Source: Clostridia bacterium (GTDB taxonomy: Bacteria > Bacillota > Clostridia > Oscillospirales > Acutalibacteraceae). Taken from it: DNA of 64,000 bases. The notes beneath the pieces were generated by a model. The model saw only the letters and a list, made by a program, of their open reading frames with translations. It had not been told where the DNA came from and searched no databases. This document shows, in pieces, positions 41,694 through 50,928 of this stretch. The first letter of the stretch is position 1; each line of letters opens with the position of its first letter. The DNA lies in NCBI GenBank assembly GCA_017468425.1, contig JAFUIO010000025.1, forward strand, positions 1 through 64,000, given 5' to 3'. A program made the position numbers and the translations under genes.

Positions 41694-43526
41694 TTATACT
41701 ATTTTTACCTTGTATTTCCGCAGCCAATAATCAAACTGCAGGAAATATGCAATGGTCTGCGGTGTTGTCATCAGCTGACCGTACCACGGCTGTGAAGTGT
41801 TTTCGGTAAGCAGCTTTTCCAGAGAACTTTTTTTGATTATCTGAAGGATAGGTGAGGCAGGGTCGTTTATAATTTCTCTGAGCTTTTCAGACACTTTTTT
41901 CAGATAAGCAGGGTTGTGAGTTTTGGGATAGGGGCTTTTCTTTCTCCACAAAATTTCCTCAGGCAGATAATCTTCCATTGCTTTTCTCAAAAGACCTTTT
42001 TCATAATTATTATAGTCTTTGTATTCCCAGGGTACATTGTACAGATATTCTGCAATTCTGTAATCACAGAAGGGTACACGCACCTCAAGCCCGTTATACA
42101 TGCTCATTCTGTCTTTTCTGTCAAGCAGAGTCTGCATAAACCAGTCAAGATTCAGCTTCATCATTTCTTTCATCCGTCTGTCAAGGGCGGATTTTGTTTT
42201 TCTCGTGTCTGCAGATTGTACCGTGTTCCTGTAACGCGAATCAACAAATTCTGCAGGGTTGATTTTTTCTGCAAATTCATCTTTAAGGAAGCTGTATCTG
42301 TAAAAAGTTGTCTGTGACCAGGGGAAACCGTCTCTTTCCCGTATTGTTTTATCTCTGTACCAGGGATATCCTCCGAAAATTTCGTCTGCACATTCTCCGC
42401 TCAATGCCACCGTGCCCTGTTTTTTGATTTCTTTGCAGAAAAGGAGGAGGGAAGAATCAACGTCCGCCATACCGGGCAAATCTCTTGCATCCACCGCATC
42501 AAAAAGTGCGTCAACCAGCTCGTCTGTGTCAAGCTTTATCAGATGGTTTTCGCCGTGAAGATAATCTCCCATTATATTAATGAAAGCGGAATCGCTGTTT
42601 GGCTGAAATTTGCTTTCTTTAAAATACAGATTATTGTCTTTGTAATCAAGTGAAAAGGTGTGGAGTTTTTCGCCGCGTTTTCGGAAATATCTGTCTGCAA
42701 CCGATGAAATCAGGCTTGAATCAAGTCCGCCTGAAAGGAAGGTGCATACAGGCACATCAGAAACCAACTGCCTTTCTATTGAATCAGTTACAAGAAAACG
42801 CACTTTTTCAACAGTATCAGAAAGGTTATCGGTATGCTCTTTATCTTCAAGGTGCCAGTATTTCCAGGTTTTAAGTCCGTTTTTATCATAATATCCGCAG
42901 GTAGCAGGGGGTAATTCTTCAATATCCTTAAAAACACCCTGCCCGGGAGTTCTACCCGGTCCGAGAAGAATAAGTTCAGAAATTGTGTTGATATCGGCCA
43001 CGGGCTCTGCAAGTCCGCTCGCTAAAATTGCCTTGATTTCCGAAGCAAAAACAAACTCATCTTTTCTATTATAATAGAAAAAGGGTTTCACGCCGATTCT
43101 GTCACGGGCAATAAATAACTTTTCTGTTTTTTTCTCCCACACAGCAAACGCAAAAATGCCGTTGAATTTTTCCACACATTTCTCTTTCCATATAATATAG
43201 GATTTTAAAAGAACTTCCGTATCGGAATGGCTGCGGAAAGTGACACCGTGAGAAATAAGTTCTTTACGGATTTCGTCTGTATTATACAGTTCACCGTTGT
43301 ATACTATTATATAGTCCTGATTCCCGTCAGATTCTGTCATGGGCTGTCTGCCGTTTTCAATATCAATTACTGCAAGACGTGTATGTATCAGAGAAGCGTG
43401 ATTATCACAGAAAATGCCGTTTCCGTCAGGTCCGCGTCTTGTAAGCGTGTTCTGCATTCTGATAAAAACAGCATTTTCATCTGTCAGATTTCCGCTGAAA
43501 TCAATTTTACCTGAAATTGAGCACAT
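41694..43526 (-). CDS. asnB: Asparagine synthetase (glutamine-hydrolysing)
   Basis: The 610-residue protein starts MCSISGKID: the initiator Met must be followed by Cys, the catalytic glutaminase nucleophile (Cys2). This fixes ATG 43526, with GAGGTG seven bases before it. The N-terminal class II glutaminase shows TRRGPDGNGIF and YNGELYN; the C-terminal synthetase has the PP-loop FLSGGLDSSLISS (about 257-269) and SGECADEIFGGYPW. It makes asparagine from aspartate, glutamine and ATP, or, in some surface-polysaccharide clusters, amidates sugar acids. It is convergent with rmlACD, so it is not in the same operon. Confidence 0.95.
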   Translation of the reverse strand: MCSISGKIDFSGNLTDENAVFIRMQNTLTRRGPDGNGIFCDNHASLIHTRLAVIDIENGRQPMTESDGNQDYIIVYNGELYNTDEIRKELISHGVTFRSHSDTEVLLKSYIIWKEKCVEKFNGIFAFAVWEKKTEKLFIARDRIGVKPFFYYNRKDEFVFASEIKAILASGLAEPVADINTISELILLGPGRTPGQGVFKDIEELPPATCGYYDKNGLKTWKYWHLEDKEHTDNLSDTVEKVRFLVTDSIERQLVSDVPVCTFLSGGLDSSLISSVADRYFRKRGEKLHTFSLDYKDNNLYFKESKFQPNSDSAFINIMGDYLHGENHLIKLDTDELVDALFDAVDARDLPGMADVDSSLLLFCKEIKKQGTVALSGECADEIFGGYPWYRDKTIRERDGFPWSQTTFYRYSFLKDEFAEKINPAEFVDSRYRNTVQSADTRKTKSALDRRMKEMMKLNLDWFMQTLLDRKDRMSMYNGLEVRVPFCDYRIAEYLYNVPWEYKDYNNYEKGLLRKAMEDYLPEEILWRKKSPYPKTHNPAYLKKVSEKLREIINDPASPILQIIKKSSLEKLLTENTSQPWYGQLMTTPQTIAYFLQFDYWLRKYKVKIV

Positions 43527-43781
43527 AATTATCACCTCATATTATATTATGCAGCAGAAAAAATTAGGTTAAATGTAAAAATGTTGCATATTTCTGACAT
43601 TCAGGCATATAATTGTAATGTGTTGTAACACTTTTGTAATTTTTGCACTTTGACGAAAAAATAGTGTCAGCTATATGTCGAAAAACGCAAAATATGGTAA
43701 ATTTTGGATGCGAATTTTTTTATTTTTCTAAATCAGCATTTTGATTTGTGCAAAAGCACCAATTTTTTTGTTTTTTTTTAT

Positions 43782-43810
43782 TTGACAAGTCAAAAACTTC
43801 AAATTATAAT
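43782..43810 (+). promoter_or_regulatory. Promoter for the 3D-domain gene
   Basis: TTGACA (43782-43787), 17-base spacer, TATAAT (43805-43810): a full consensus. The remaining intergenic bases (43527-43781) show no gene. Confidence 0.95.
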
Positions 43811-43885
43811 GGTGGCACGATGCAAAAGTATAGTTGCAATCGTTATCAAGGCAGAAAGCAGTTCTGCTGTAAAAAGGAGAAAATT

Positions 43886-45151
43886 ATGATTAAGGTAAAC
43901 CGCGAAAACAAGGGTTGGAAAATTGCCAGAGTGGTAATTGCCATAGTTCTTGTTGTAATGTGTGCAATGACTATTGTTGCAGCAGCATCGGGTGCAACTT
44001 ATGACGTAACTATTATTGAAGATTCAAAAAGCGTGACAATCACAACCAAAGCTGAATCACTTATGGCTGTTCTTGCCGATGCAAATATCAAAACAGACGA
44101 TAATGATATTATTATTGCAGACGATTTTGTTATAGGCCAGCCCGGCACAATCAGAATCAACAGAGGTTATAATGTTACGGTAACCTATCACGGCGAAACA
44201 TTCAAAACAGTAGGCTACAAAGATGTTGAAAATGTAATCAGACAGGAAAAACTTGAAATTACAGACAGAGACGTAATCAATTTCCCGCTTGATAACAAGC
44301 TTTCAAACGGAATGAAAATTGTAATTGAGAATCCTCTTGTTGTTAAGGTTTCAGTTGACGGCGAAGTTATCAAAAGAAAAGTATTTTCAGGAACAGTTGA
44401 AAAAATCCTTTCCAAATGCGGAGTGGAAGTAGGTCCCGACGATATCGTAGAGCCTGACAGAAAAGCCGTTCTTAAGGACAATACTGCAATTACTGTTAAA
44501 CGTGTAGTGTTTACAGAAAGAAAAGAAATTGAAAAAATCGACTACGGAACAACTTATGAGGATAACTCTAAGATGTATAAAGGCACAACCCATACTAAAA
44601 CTGCAGGTGTAAAAGGTGAGAAAGAAATAGTTTACCTTGATACTGTAGTTGACGGTCAGGTTACAGAAAGCAAGTTTGTTTCAGAAGCTGTTATCAAAGA
44701 GCCTGTAAACAAGGTTGTGGTAAGAGGTACAAAGAAAGCAGAATCAGGTCATACATCTGCAAATGTAACTCTCGTGAATGCAGAAACAATCAAAACCGTT
44801 TCCAATTTCACTCTTCCCTCAAAATATTCAATTGACGAAAATCTTGTTCCCACAAGCTATAAAAAGAAATTTGTAGGCCAGAGTACGGCTTATTACGGCG
44901 ATTCAGGCACTGCATCAGGCAGAAAGCCTCAGCCCGGTGTTATTGCTGTAAATCCCAGTATGATTCCTTACGGCACAAAGCTCTGGATTGTTTCAAACGA
45001 CGGCAAATATGTTTACGGTTATGCCGTAGCAGGTGATACAGGCGGATTCGCTTATAACGGAAGCGGTGTTATTTCAGACCTTTACTTCCCCTCAGAAGAA
45101 GCTTGTGTACAGTTCGGCAGACGTGATGTTACAATCTACGTACTCGATTAG
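43886..45151 (+). CDS. DUF348/G5/3D-domain cell-wall protein (YabE-like)
   Basis: The 421-residue protein has one N-terminal membrane helix or signal (VVIAIVLVVMCAMTIVAAAS), two DUF348 repeats (VTIIEDSKSVTITTKAES... and VTVTYHGETFKTVGY... plus a third VKVSVDGEVIKRKVF), a G5 domain (ERKEIEKIDYGTTYEDNS) and a C-terminal 3D (Asp-Asp-Asp) domain with STAYYGDSGTASGR, IPYGTKLWIVS and VAGDTGGF. This is the YabE/resuscitation-promoting-factor-like layout of peptidoglycan lytic enzymes that act during growth. AAAGGAG nine bases before ATG 43886 fixes the start; the frame upstream to 43748 is poor. A terminator follows. Confidence 0.92.
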   Translation: MIKVNRENKGWKIARVVIAIVLVVMCAMTIVAAASGATYDVTIIEDSKSVTITTKAESLMAVLADANIKTDDNDIIIADDFVIGQPGTIRINRGYNVTVTYHGETFKTVGYKDVENVIRQEKLEITDRDVINFPLDNKLSNGMKIVIENPLVVKVSVDGEVIKRKVFSGTVEKILSKCGVEVGPDDIVEPDRKAVLKDNTAITVKRVVFTERKEIEKIDYGTTYEDNSKMYKGTTHTKTAGVKGEKEIVYLDTVVDGQVTESKFVSEAVIKEPVNKVVVRGTKKAESGHTSANVTLVNAETIKTVSNFTLPSKYSIDENLVPTSYKKKFVGQSTAYYGDSGTASGRKPQPGVIAVNPSMIPYGTKLWIVSNDGKYVYGYAVAGDTGGFAYNGSGVISDLYFPSEEACVQFGRRDVTIYVLD

Positions 45152-45171
45152 TATATTATAAACAAGTCTTT

Positions 45172-45205
45172 AAAAGCATCTGGTTATCAGATGCTTTTTC
45201 TTTTT
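45172..45205 (+). terminator. Intrinsic terminator after the 3D-domain gene
   Basis: AAAAGCATCTG, loop GTTAT, CAGATGCTTTTTC and more T. Confidence 0.92.
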
Positions 45206-45413
45206 AAAGGAAATATTTAAAGTAAGAGTGTTTCTAAAAAGGCATTTTCGGAATTTTACGGAAATATCACAAAATTATTAATACAATATTAATAATTTGT
45301 TTTAAATTTGTTCATAATGTGACAAAAAGATAAAATTCGATTAAAATGTATATTTTCTAACTTGATTTTTTGAAAAAAACTGACAAAATTAATAATTTTT
45401 TATAAATTTACTC
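45206..45413. other. AT-rich noncoding spacer
   Basis: Nothing beyond extreme AT-richness and runs of A and T is seen. The A-tracts just upstream of the dockerin-gene promoter could act as an UP element. Confidence 0.35.
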
Positions 45414-45442
45414 TTTACTTTTTTTCAAACCTGTGTTAATAT
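45414..45442 (+). promoter_or_regulatory. Promoter for the dockerin-protein gene
   Basis: TTTACT (45414-45419), 17-base spacer, TAATAT (45437-45442), preceded by A/T tracts. Transcription should start close to 45450. Confidence 0.7.
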
Positions 45443-45449
45443 GATACTG

Positions 45450-45600
45450 CGAAGTAGTGTGAACATCTGCTTTTGGTAAGTCATATCCATCCGAAGTTAT
45501 CCGGAAACGGATGCAGACTTTCAGGTATTGTTACAAACTTTGCAGTATAAGTCACACGTTTAGCCCGTCTGAACGTAATGACGGGTAATTTTCACGGAGG
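45450..45600 (+). promoter_or_regulatory. Structured 5' leader of the dockerin-protein gene
   Basis: The leader of about 160 bases folds into a closed multi-stem element. GTGTGA (45457-45462) pairs with TCACAC (45552-45557), CTGC (45467-45470) with GCAG (45542-45545), and inside CATCCG (45488-45493) pairs with CGGATG (45508-45513). A second hairpin, CCCGTC (45564-45569) with GACGGG (45580-45585), sits just before the ribosome binding site ACGGAGG. It does not match a riboswitch class that I know. It may stabilise the message of this highly expressed gene or sense a ligand. Confidence 0.6.
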
Positions 45601-45611
45601 TGTTTTACAAA

Positions 45612-48600
45612 ATGAAACAAGCCAAAAAAATGTTGTGCATGCTTCTTGTAATGCTTCTCGCTTTCTCTTCAATAAGCGTAGGCGTTAGCGCTGCATACAC
45701 AAGCTATGCGACTCCCGCATCTTACGATTTGCACGAAAGCCCCGTGCTTTCAACAGCACAGAGAGGTTCTCAGCTCCTCGACTACGTAGACGCAATGCTC
45801 TATGATATGAGAGACGACCTCTATATCGACATCACTGTTATGAAACTCGACTTCACAAGTGTTGACAAGGCTCTTGACACAGTTGCAGGCCTTGAAGGCG
45901 CAGCAGGTCTTGTTGGTGGTGACGTTAATAAGATCGACTTTGATGCTGTTCCTACAACAAGAAGAGGTACAGCAGGTAAGACAGACCTTAACATTCTCTA
46001 CGAACTTCTTTACTTCCTCAACCAGAACAGAGGTATCGTAGGTAACTTTGTAAGAGGTGAACTTGACCTCGGTATCATCAAATCTTTCGTTGACCTTGAT
46101 TTTGATATTCATAATCTTCTCATCGATATGCTTTATGAAATGATGATCGACGAAACTTATGATCCCGATGTTGCTACTGTTGACTATGGTGTATGGACAG
46201 CAGACAAAATCCTTCAGCAGTATGTTGACACAATGCTCCTCGGCGGTACAGGTGCTGATGGCCAGCCTGTAGAAGGCTTCCTTCCCTCAATGGCAGGTAA
46301 AACAAACATCAACACACAGACAATCTGGGGTATCATTGAAAACGCTGCAAATGCTGCAACAAAGGACCTTCTCCTTCCCTTCATCAAGAACGACCTTGGT
46401 GCTCTTCTTGACGAAGCTAAGGCAGCTAATCCCCACCCCGCATGGGATTATATCAACGTTTCAAACCTTAACCTTGACAACTATGTATGGGGTCAGTATG
46501 ACAAAACAAACGGTATCATCGCTGAACTCAACCACTTACTCTATGTAGTTCTTGATCAGGTTTGGACAGGTGAAGATTTCTGGGTAGACGGCGGTAACGA
46601 CAAACTCGAGCAGAACCTTGATAGTGCTCTTGAAATCGTTTACAAAGAACTCGGAACACTCATCCTTCCCGCAACAGCAGAATTCATCGACCAGGCTGAC
46701 TTTGAAGATATGGACCTTCAGGCTAAAGTAGCTTATGTTGCAAAACAGTTCATCCGTTCAGAAATGCCTTACGTTCTCTGGGAAGATACATACGGCGAAC
46801 CTCTTCCTCTTGATAACCTCGGTCAGGTAGCTTGCTACATTGTTTACTCAATCGCAGCAGACATCCTTCCCGTTAACTACATGGAAGAAGTTGAATACGG
46901 CTATGCAGAATGGGGCACAGACCTTGCTCTCTATATGCTCGCTGACATCGGTGCTTACTACCTTAACGGTGCACTTCCCATCGAAATCCAGTACGGTTCA
47001 GGCGTAGAACAGTTCCTTAACGTTCTTGTTAACTGGGCTCTCCAGGATAACAACTTTGGCGGCTTCTTCAAAGGCTGCGGCGTTTCAGACTCAGACAGCC
47101 CCTGGACAAAGATTGACAAAACTGTATTCACAGTTCTTCCTCTCCACAAGATTCTTGGTGGCGGCGCAACAGGTTCTTACGACCTTCTTATGAATAAGAT
47201 CCTCAACAGCCTCCTTAACCTTGACCTTGAAAACTTCCTCAGCATTCTCTACAAAGCTGACTACAGCCTTCTCAACAAGACTATTCCTCAGTTTGTAATT
47301 TACATTGTAAACAATGTTCTCAACATCATCGTTGCAAGAAATACTCAGCCCGCTATGTTCTCAACATCACTTACATCAATTGATGCTCTTATCCAGAACT
47401 CAAACCTTGGCGGCACAGCAGAAAGACTTCTCAATGGTCTTTACAACGCTGGTAGATATCAGTATTTCTGGGATTCACTTCTTCCCATCCTCAATCCCCT
47501 TCTTATCGATGAAAGCGAATACAGCTACAACATCGTTGCAGCTCCTTCAGGATATGCTGTAAATTCTTATGCAACTCTTGAAGCAAAACTCGGCGAATGG
47601 GATGAAACTCTTGCAGAACCCGATGTATACGATAATAACGGTGCTAACTGGAACGAATCAGAAGACTATGTTCTTTGGAGATTCGATAAAGTTGAAGCTG
47701 CAATTGACGAAGCATGGGATGTACTCGGCGGATATGACGGTGCAGTTCAGTGGGTGGCAGACGCTAACCAGCAGCTTGCAGATGCTAACGCATCAGGCGA
47801 TGCAAACGCTATCACAGATGCACAGAACAATCTTGCAGAAGCACAGGCAGAACTTGCTTCTTACACAGCTAAGAAATATGCAGACGCAGCTTATAAGATT
47901 GAATACTATGCAGCAAAAGCAGCAGCTAACCAGAACGAAGCTGTTCAGTGTCATCTTATGAACGTTCTCTATCTTGCAGATTCTAAGGGATACAGAGAAA
48001 AGGATTACGATCCTGCAGTATGGGCAAACTACGAAGAAGCTTATAACTATGCATATGAACTCTATGAAACTCTTCCCTACGACGAAGATACATATCTTCC
48101 CTCACCTGACCTTAAACAGTCAATGGTTAACGCAGCAAGAAAGAACCTTCTTGACGCTATGATGAAACTTGAAGTTAAGCTTGCTGACCTTTCAGCTCTT
48201 ATCGCTTACTACGAAGAAGTTAAGTACACAGTATTGGATGGCTTCTCAGCAGAAACAGTAGAAAGATTCAACAATGCTCTTGCAAATGCACTTTCACTTA
48301 TCGATGAAGGTATCCTTACAGCTGACAGACAGCTCGATATCAACGAAGCTCTTGAAGAACTCAAAGCAGCATTCGAAGGTCTCAGCGAATTCGTAGAAAC
48401 AATCGTTCCCGAACTCAATAAGATCAAGGAAGAAATCAAAACAGCAGTTGTAAATGATACAGCTCTTATCTGGAACTTCGCTACAAACCTTACACCCGAT
48501 GCACTTCTCAAAGATTTCGTTAACTCAGACGAAAACGGTACTCTTGAAGTTGAAACAGTAGTTGACGGTGTTGTTGGTACAGGTTCAAAACTTGTTCTTA

Positions 48601-48857
48601 AAGACGCAGAAGGTACAGTTGTTGAAGAATACGAAGTAGTTATCTTCGGTGACGCTAACGGTGACGGCGTTGTTGACATCATGGATACAATCTGCCTTGA
48701 CCTTTACACAGTATATGAAACAAACTATGCTGAAGGCAGCGCACAGTGGTATGCTCTTAACCTTGTTGCAGACGGTGAGGTTAACGCAAACGACGCAGTT
48801 GTTCTTGATGCATATACAAACTTCGAAGGTACAATTGACCAGGGTTCAATCTATTAA
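45612..48857 (+). CDS. Giant secreted FIVAR/dockerin protein, highly expressed
   Basis: The 1081-residue protein has a signal peptide (MLCMLLVMLLAFSSISVGVSAA core). Residues about 30-670 are a long helical region rich in Asp, Leu and Tyr. Then come coiled-coil-like WVADANQQLADANASGD and two FIVAR-like helical repeats (LADSKGYREKDYDPAVWANY and LSALIAYYEEVKYTVLDGFS), and a C-terminal type I dockerin: GDANGDGVVDIMDTICLDLY (calcium loop and helix) and the second repeat VADGEVNANDAVVLDAY. Codon choice strongly favours CTC, ATC, TTC and AAC, as in very highly expressed genes. ATG 45612 follows ACGGAGG. It is probably an abundant surface or scaffold protein. Confidence 0.85.
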   Translation: MKQAKKMLCMLLVMLLAFSSISVGVSAAYTSYATPASYDLHESPVLSTAQRGSQLLDYVDAMLYDMRDDLYIDITVMKLDFTSVDKALDTVAGLEGAAGLVGGDVNKIDFDAVPTTRRGTAGKTDLNILYELLYFLNQNRGIVGNFVRGELDLGIIKSFVDLDFDIHNLLIDMLYEMMIDETYDPDVATVDYGVWTADKILQQYVDTMLLGGTGADGQPVEGFLPSMAGKTNINTQTIWGIIENAANAATKDLLLPFIKNDLGALLDEAKAANPHPAWDYINVSNLNLDNYVWGQYDKTNGIIAELNHLLYVVLDQVWTGEDFWVDGGNDKLEQNLDSALEIVYKELGTLILPATAEFIDQADFEDMDLQAKVAYVAKQFIRSEMPYVLWEDTYGEPLPLDNLGQVACYIVYSIAADILPVNYMEEVEYGYAEWGTDLALYMLADIGAYYLNGALPIEIQYGSGVEQFLNVLVNWALQDNNFGGFFKGCGVSDSDSPWTKIDKTVFTVLPLHKILGGGATGSYDLLMNKILNSLLNLDLENFLSILYKADYSLLNKTIPQFVIYIVNNVLNIIVARNTQPAMFSTSLTSIDALIQNSNLGGTAERLLNGLYNAGRYQYFWDSLLPILNPLLIDESEYSYNIVAAPSGYAVNSYATLEAKLGEWDETLAEPDVYDNNGANWNESEDYVLWRFDKVEAAIDEAWDVLGGYDGAVQWVADANQQLADANASGDANAITDAQNNLAEAQAELASYTAKKYADAAYKIEYYAAKAAANQNEAVQCHLMNVLYLADSKGYREKDYDPAVWANYEEAYNYAYELYETLPYDEDTYLPSPDLKQSMVNAARKNLLDAMMKLEVKLADLSALIAYYEEVKYTVLDGFSAETVERFNNALANALSLIDEGILTADRQLDINEALEELKAAFEGLSEFVETIVPELNKIKEEIKTAVVNDTALIWNFATNLTPDALLKDFVNSDENGTLEVETVVDGVVGTGSKLVLKDAEGTVVEEYEVVIFGDANGDGVVDIMDTICLDLYTVYETNYAEGSAQWYALNLVADGEVNANDAVVLDAYTNFEGTIDQGSIY

Positions 48858-48884
48858 TAGATTAACTTACTGAAGTTTAAAAAC

Positions 48885-48932
48885 TAAAATCCCAGTCCGG
48901 GGCAGGATCTTCTCCTGTCCCGGATTTTAGGC
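48885..48932 (+). terminator. Intrinsic terminator after the dockerin gene
   Basis: AAAATCC(CAG)TCCGGGGCAGGA, loop TCTTC, TCCTGTCCCGGATTTTA. Long GC-rich stem followed by T. Confidence 0.85.
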
Positions 48933-48996
48933 ATATTGCATAATTAAGCGAACCCCCGATTGTTTATATTTCTTAATTTTTATTTATTGAATATAA

Positions 48997-49025
48997 TTGA
49001 CCTGAGAAAAAAATGATGATATAAT
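48997..49025 (+). promoter_or_regulatory. Promoter for the DUF4474 gene
   Basis: TTGACC (48997-49002), 17-base spacer, TATAAT (49020-49025). Only 22 bases separate it from the ribosome binding site region. Confidence 0.85.
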
Positions 49026-49047
49026 ATCAAGGCAGGAGGTGAGACGG

Positions 49048-50052
49048 ATGGCATATGAAGGTAAGGATAAAAACAAAATTATTAATATAGTTGCAATAGT
49101 TCTTACTATAGCAATTGTTACAGGCGTCGGAGCGATATTTATTTCGCGCCATAAACAAAACGAAGAAAATAACATCAAAAAGGAAGAAAGCGTTACATCT
49201 TTTTCTATCATCGGCAACGCAGATTCGGAAAATTCAGATATTCCTACCCAGGTAGTAACTAATCAGGGTAGTGAAGCACAGACAAACGAAGTAGTTACAA
49301 ATAAAGACGGAAATACGGTTACTAATAAGAAACCTGACAATACAACACAGAAAACAACAAAATATCAACACAATATTTCTGTTGTTGCTCCCAATAATCA
49401 GTCAACACAGAAAGTTGATGAAAGCACTCCTGTTAATCAGGATACTGCGAAACAGCAGGCAGGTGCTTTCGGATTTACGTGGGACCCCAACAGCGGTGTT
49501 TTCTATTCAACATCAGACCCGTGGCAGAGACAATTCGGTTACAACAAGTATTACGATGTTTTCGGCGGTTATGTTGCACTGTGGTATGATACTGTCAGAA
49601 TCAAGTTCAACTACGGTGGCTATGACTGGCTTGTTCAGTTCTGGAAAGGTCAGTACGGTTTCCTTCTTCTCGGCGCGGAAGCAGGCGTGTATTATAAAGA
49701 AGAAGGGCTTGATACATCACAGTATATATGCTCCGATAACAATATGAGGCTGAAAATCGGTTATACGTGCTATAATAAGGGTGATGTCCTCTTCACAAGA
49801 GATTATCAGGATACGTGGTGGCTTACAGGCTTCGTGCCCGGAAAACTTGACAAATATTCAGACAGAAGCCAGATGAAAATGAAAATCAGGATAACCCTTA
49901 AGGATGCGGCGATGAAAGATGCTTTTGTTGAAGCAATTCAGCAGCCTGGCGTAGGTTTTTCTCAGGGTAACGCATCATCGGCAGATACTTTCTACACAAG
50001 CGGCAATGATGTTTACCTTATGTGGCAAAGTGACCGAAGCAAGACATCATAA
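49048..50052 (+). CDS. Membrane-anchored DUF4474 protein
   Basis: The 334-residue protein has one N-terminal membrane helix (IINIVAIVLTIAIVTGVGAIFI, about 10-31), a Thr/Asn/Gln-rich outer linker of about 110 residues and a C-terminal DUF4474 domain from about residue 142: AFGFTWDPNSGVFYSTSDPW, YDVFGGYVALWYDTVRIKFN and YDWLVQFWKGQYGFLLLGAE, which are family signatures. The domain is common in clostridial surface proteins and its role is not known; the aromatic, beta-rich pattern suggests a binding fold. GGAGGTGAG seven bases before ATG 49048 fixes the start. Confidence 0.88.
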   Translation: MAYEGKDKNKIINIVAIVLTIAIVTGVGAIFISRHKQNEENNIKKEESVTSFSIIGNADSENSDIPTQVVTNQGSEAQTNEVVTNKDGNTVTNKKPDNTTQKTTKYQHNISVVAPNNQSTQKVDESTPVNQDTAKQQAGAFGFTWDPNSGVFYSTSDPWQRQFGYNKYYDVFGGYVALWYDTVRIKFNYGGYDWLVQFWKGQYGFLLLGAEAGVYYKEEGLDTSQYICSDNNMRLKIGYTCYNKGDVLFTRDYQDTWWLTGFVPGKLDKYSDRSQMKMKIRITLKDAAMKDAFVEAIQQPGVGFSQGNASSADTFYTSGNDVYLMWQSDRSKTS

Positions 50053-50090
50053 CAGGTAATATTTTGTCAATAAAATATTATATAAAAGTA

Positions 50091-50119
50091 TTGACATAAG
50101 ATAAAAAATGCAGTATACT
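50091..50119 (+). promoter_or_regulatory. Promoter for the IPETG surface-protein gene
   Basis: TTGACA (50091-50096), 17-base spacer, TATACT (50114-50119). Inverted repeats CTATTAACGTTAGTAG and GGGT/ACCC follow in the early leader. Confidence 0.9.
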
Positions 50120-50177
50120 ATTAACGTTAGTAGGGTGTAACATTACCCATATTCACAATTGAAAGGAATGTAGTGAA

Positions 50178-50876
50178 ATGAAAAAAGTACTTAGTATCCT
50201 TCTTGCAGTTGCTCTTTGCTTTGCATTTACAACAATGGCATTCGCAGCTGAAGAAACAGTAGCAGAAATTGATAAAGAAGAACTCAGCAGCATCGTAGAC
50301 GATATCGTTGGTGCAGTAGGCGAAGGCGATTACGAAGATTTAGCAGGTGCTGTTCAGGTTAATGCTGACAAACTTGCAGCAGCTTTTGGTGACATCGTTG
50401 AAGGTACAGATACAGTTGCAGCTGACGAAGCAGCAGACTATGTTATCACAGCTATCAGCGACCTCACAGGTGCTGACATGGAAAGCGTTAGAGAAATTGT
50501 TATGGATGCTATTGATGAATACGGCATCAGCGATGTAGAAATCCCTGAATCAAGCGAAGTTGCAGGTCTTGTTGATAAAATCCTTGAAAGACTTGAAGAA
50601 TGCGGCATTGATACAGATCCCATCATCGACACACTTGCATCAAGCAAAGTTGGCGGTGCTATCATCGGCATCTACACAGGTGAAGTAACAACTGAACCTG
50701 AAGTTACAACTGATGAGCCGACAACAGAAGAAATTTCTTCTGATGATCCCTCAGAAGCTCCCACAGATGATATTGATATCCCTGAAACAGGTCACGCTTC
50801 ATCAGTAGCAGCTTTTGCAGTTCTTGCAGTTGCAGCAGCAGGTGCATTCGTTTGCACAAGAAAAAAGGCTGAATAA
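50178..50876 (+). CDS. Acidic surface protein with sortase-type IPETG anchor
   Basis: The 232-residue preprotein has a signal peptide (MKKVLSILLAVALCFAFTTMAFA), an acidic helical body of about 135 residues rich in Ala, Asp and Glu (for example ELSSIVDDIVGAVGEGDYED), a Thr/Glu/Pro linker and a C-terminal sorting signal: IPETG, then a hydrophobic stretch SSVAAFAVLAVAAAGAFVC and the positive tail TRKKAE. Sortase is expected to cut between T and G and link the protein to the wall. Codon use is biased as in the dockerin gene, pointing to high expression. AAAGGA is followed by the ATG after about ten bases. No sortase gene is in the window. Confidence 0.85.
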   Translation: MKKVLSILLAVALCFAFTTMAFAAEETVAEIDKEELSSIVDDIVGAVGEGDYEDLAGAVQVNADKLAAAFGDIVEGTDTVAADEAADYVITAISDLTGADMESVREIVMDAIDEYGISDVEIPESSEVAGLVDKILERLEECGIDTDPIIDTLASSKVGGAIIGIYTGEVTTEPEVTTDEPTTEEISSDDPSEAPTDDIDIPETGHASSVAAFAVLAVAAAGAFVCTRKKAE

Positions 50877-50897
50877 TTCAGTTTATAATTAAAAAAT

Positions 50898-50928
50898 CAA
50901 CGAGCATCGTTATGATGCTCGTTTTTTT
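50898..50928 (+). terminator. Intrinsic terminator after the IPETG gene
   Basis: ACGAGCATC, loop GTTAT, GATGCTCGT and seven T. Confidence 0.95.

Noticed and set aside
43748-43885. Longer N-terminus for the 3D-domain protein
   Set aside because: It would start upstream of the -10 (43805), so it cannot be transcribed from the consensus promoter, and the ATG at 43886 has a good site.
45450-45600. Cyclic-di-GMP or c-di-AMP riboswitch in the dockerin leader
   Set aside because: The conserved loops and GNRA/receptor segments of these classes were not found; listed only as an uncharacterised structured leader.
45859-48682. Several ORFs of 60-157 aa inside the dockerin gene
   Set aside because: They result from the strongly biased codons of the real frame; none has a ribosome binding site.
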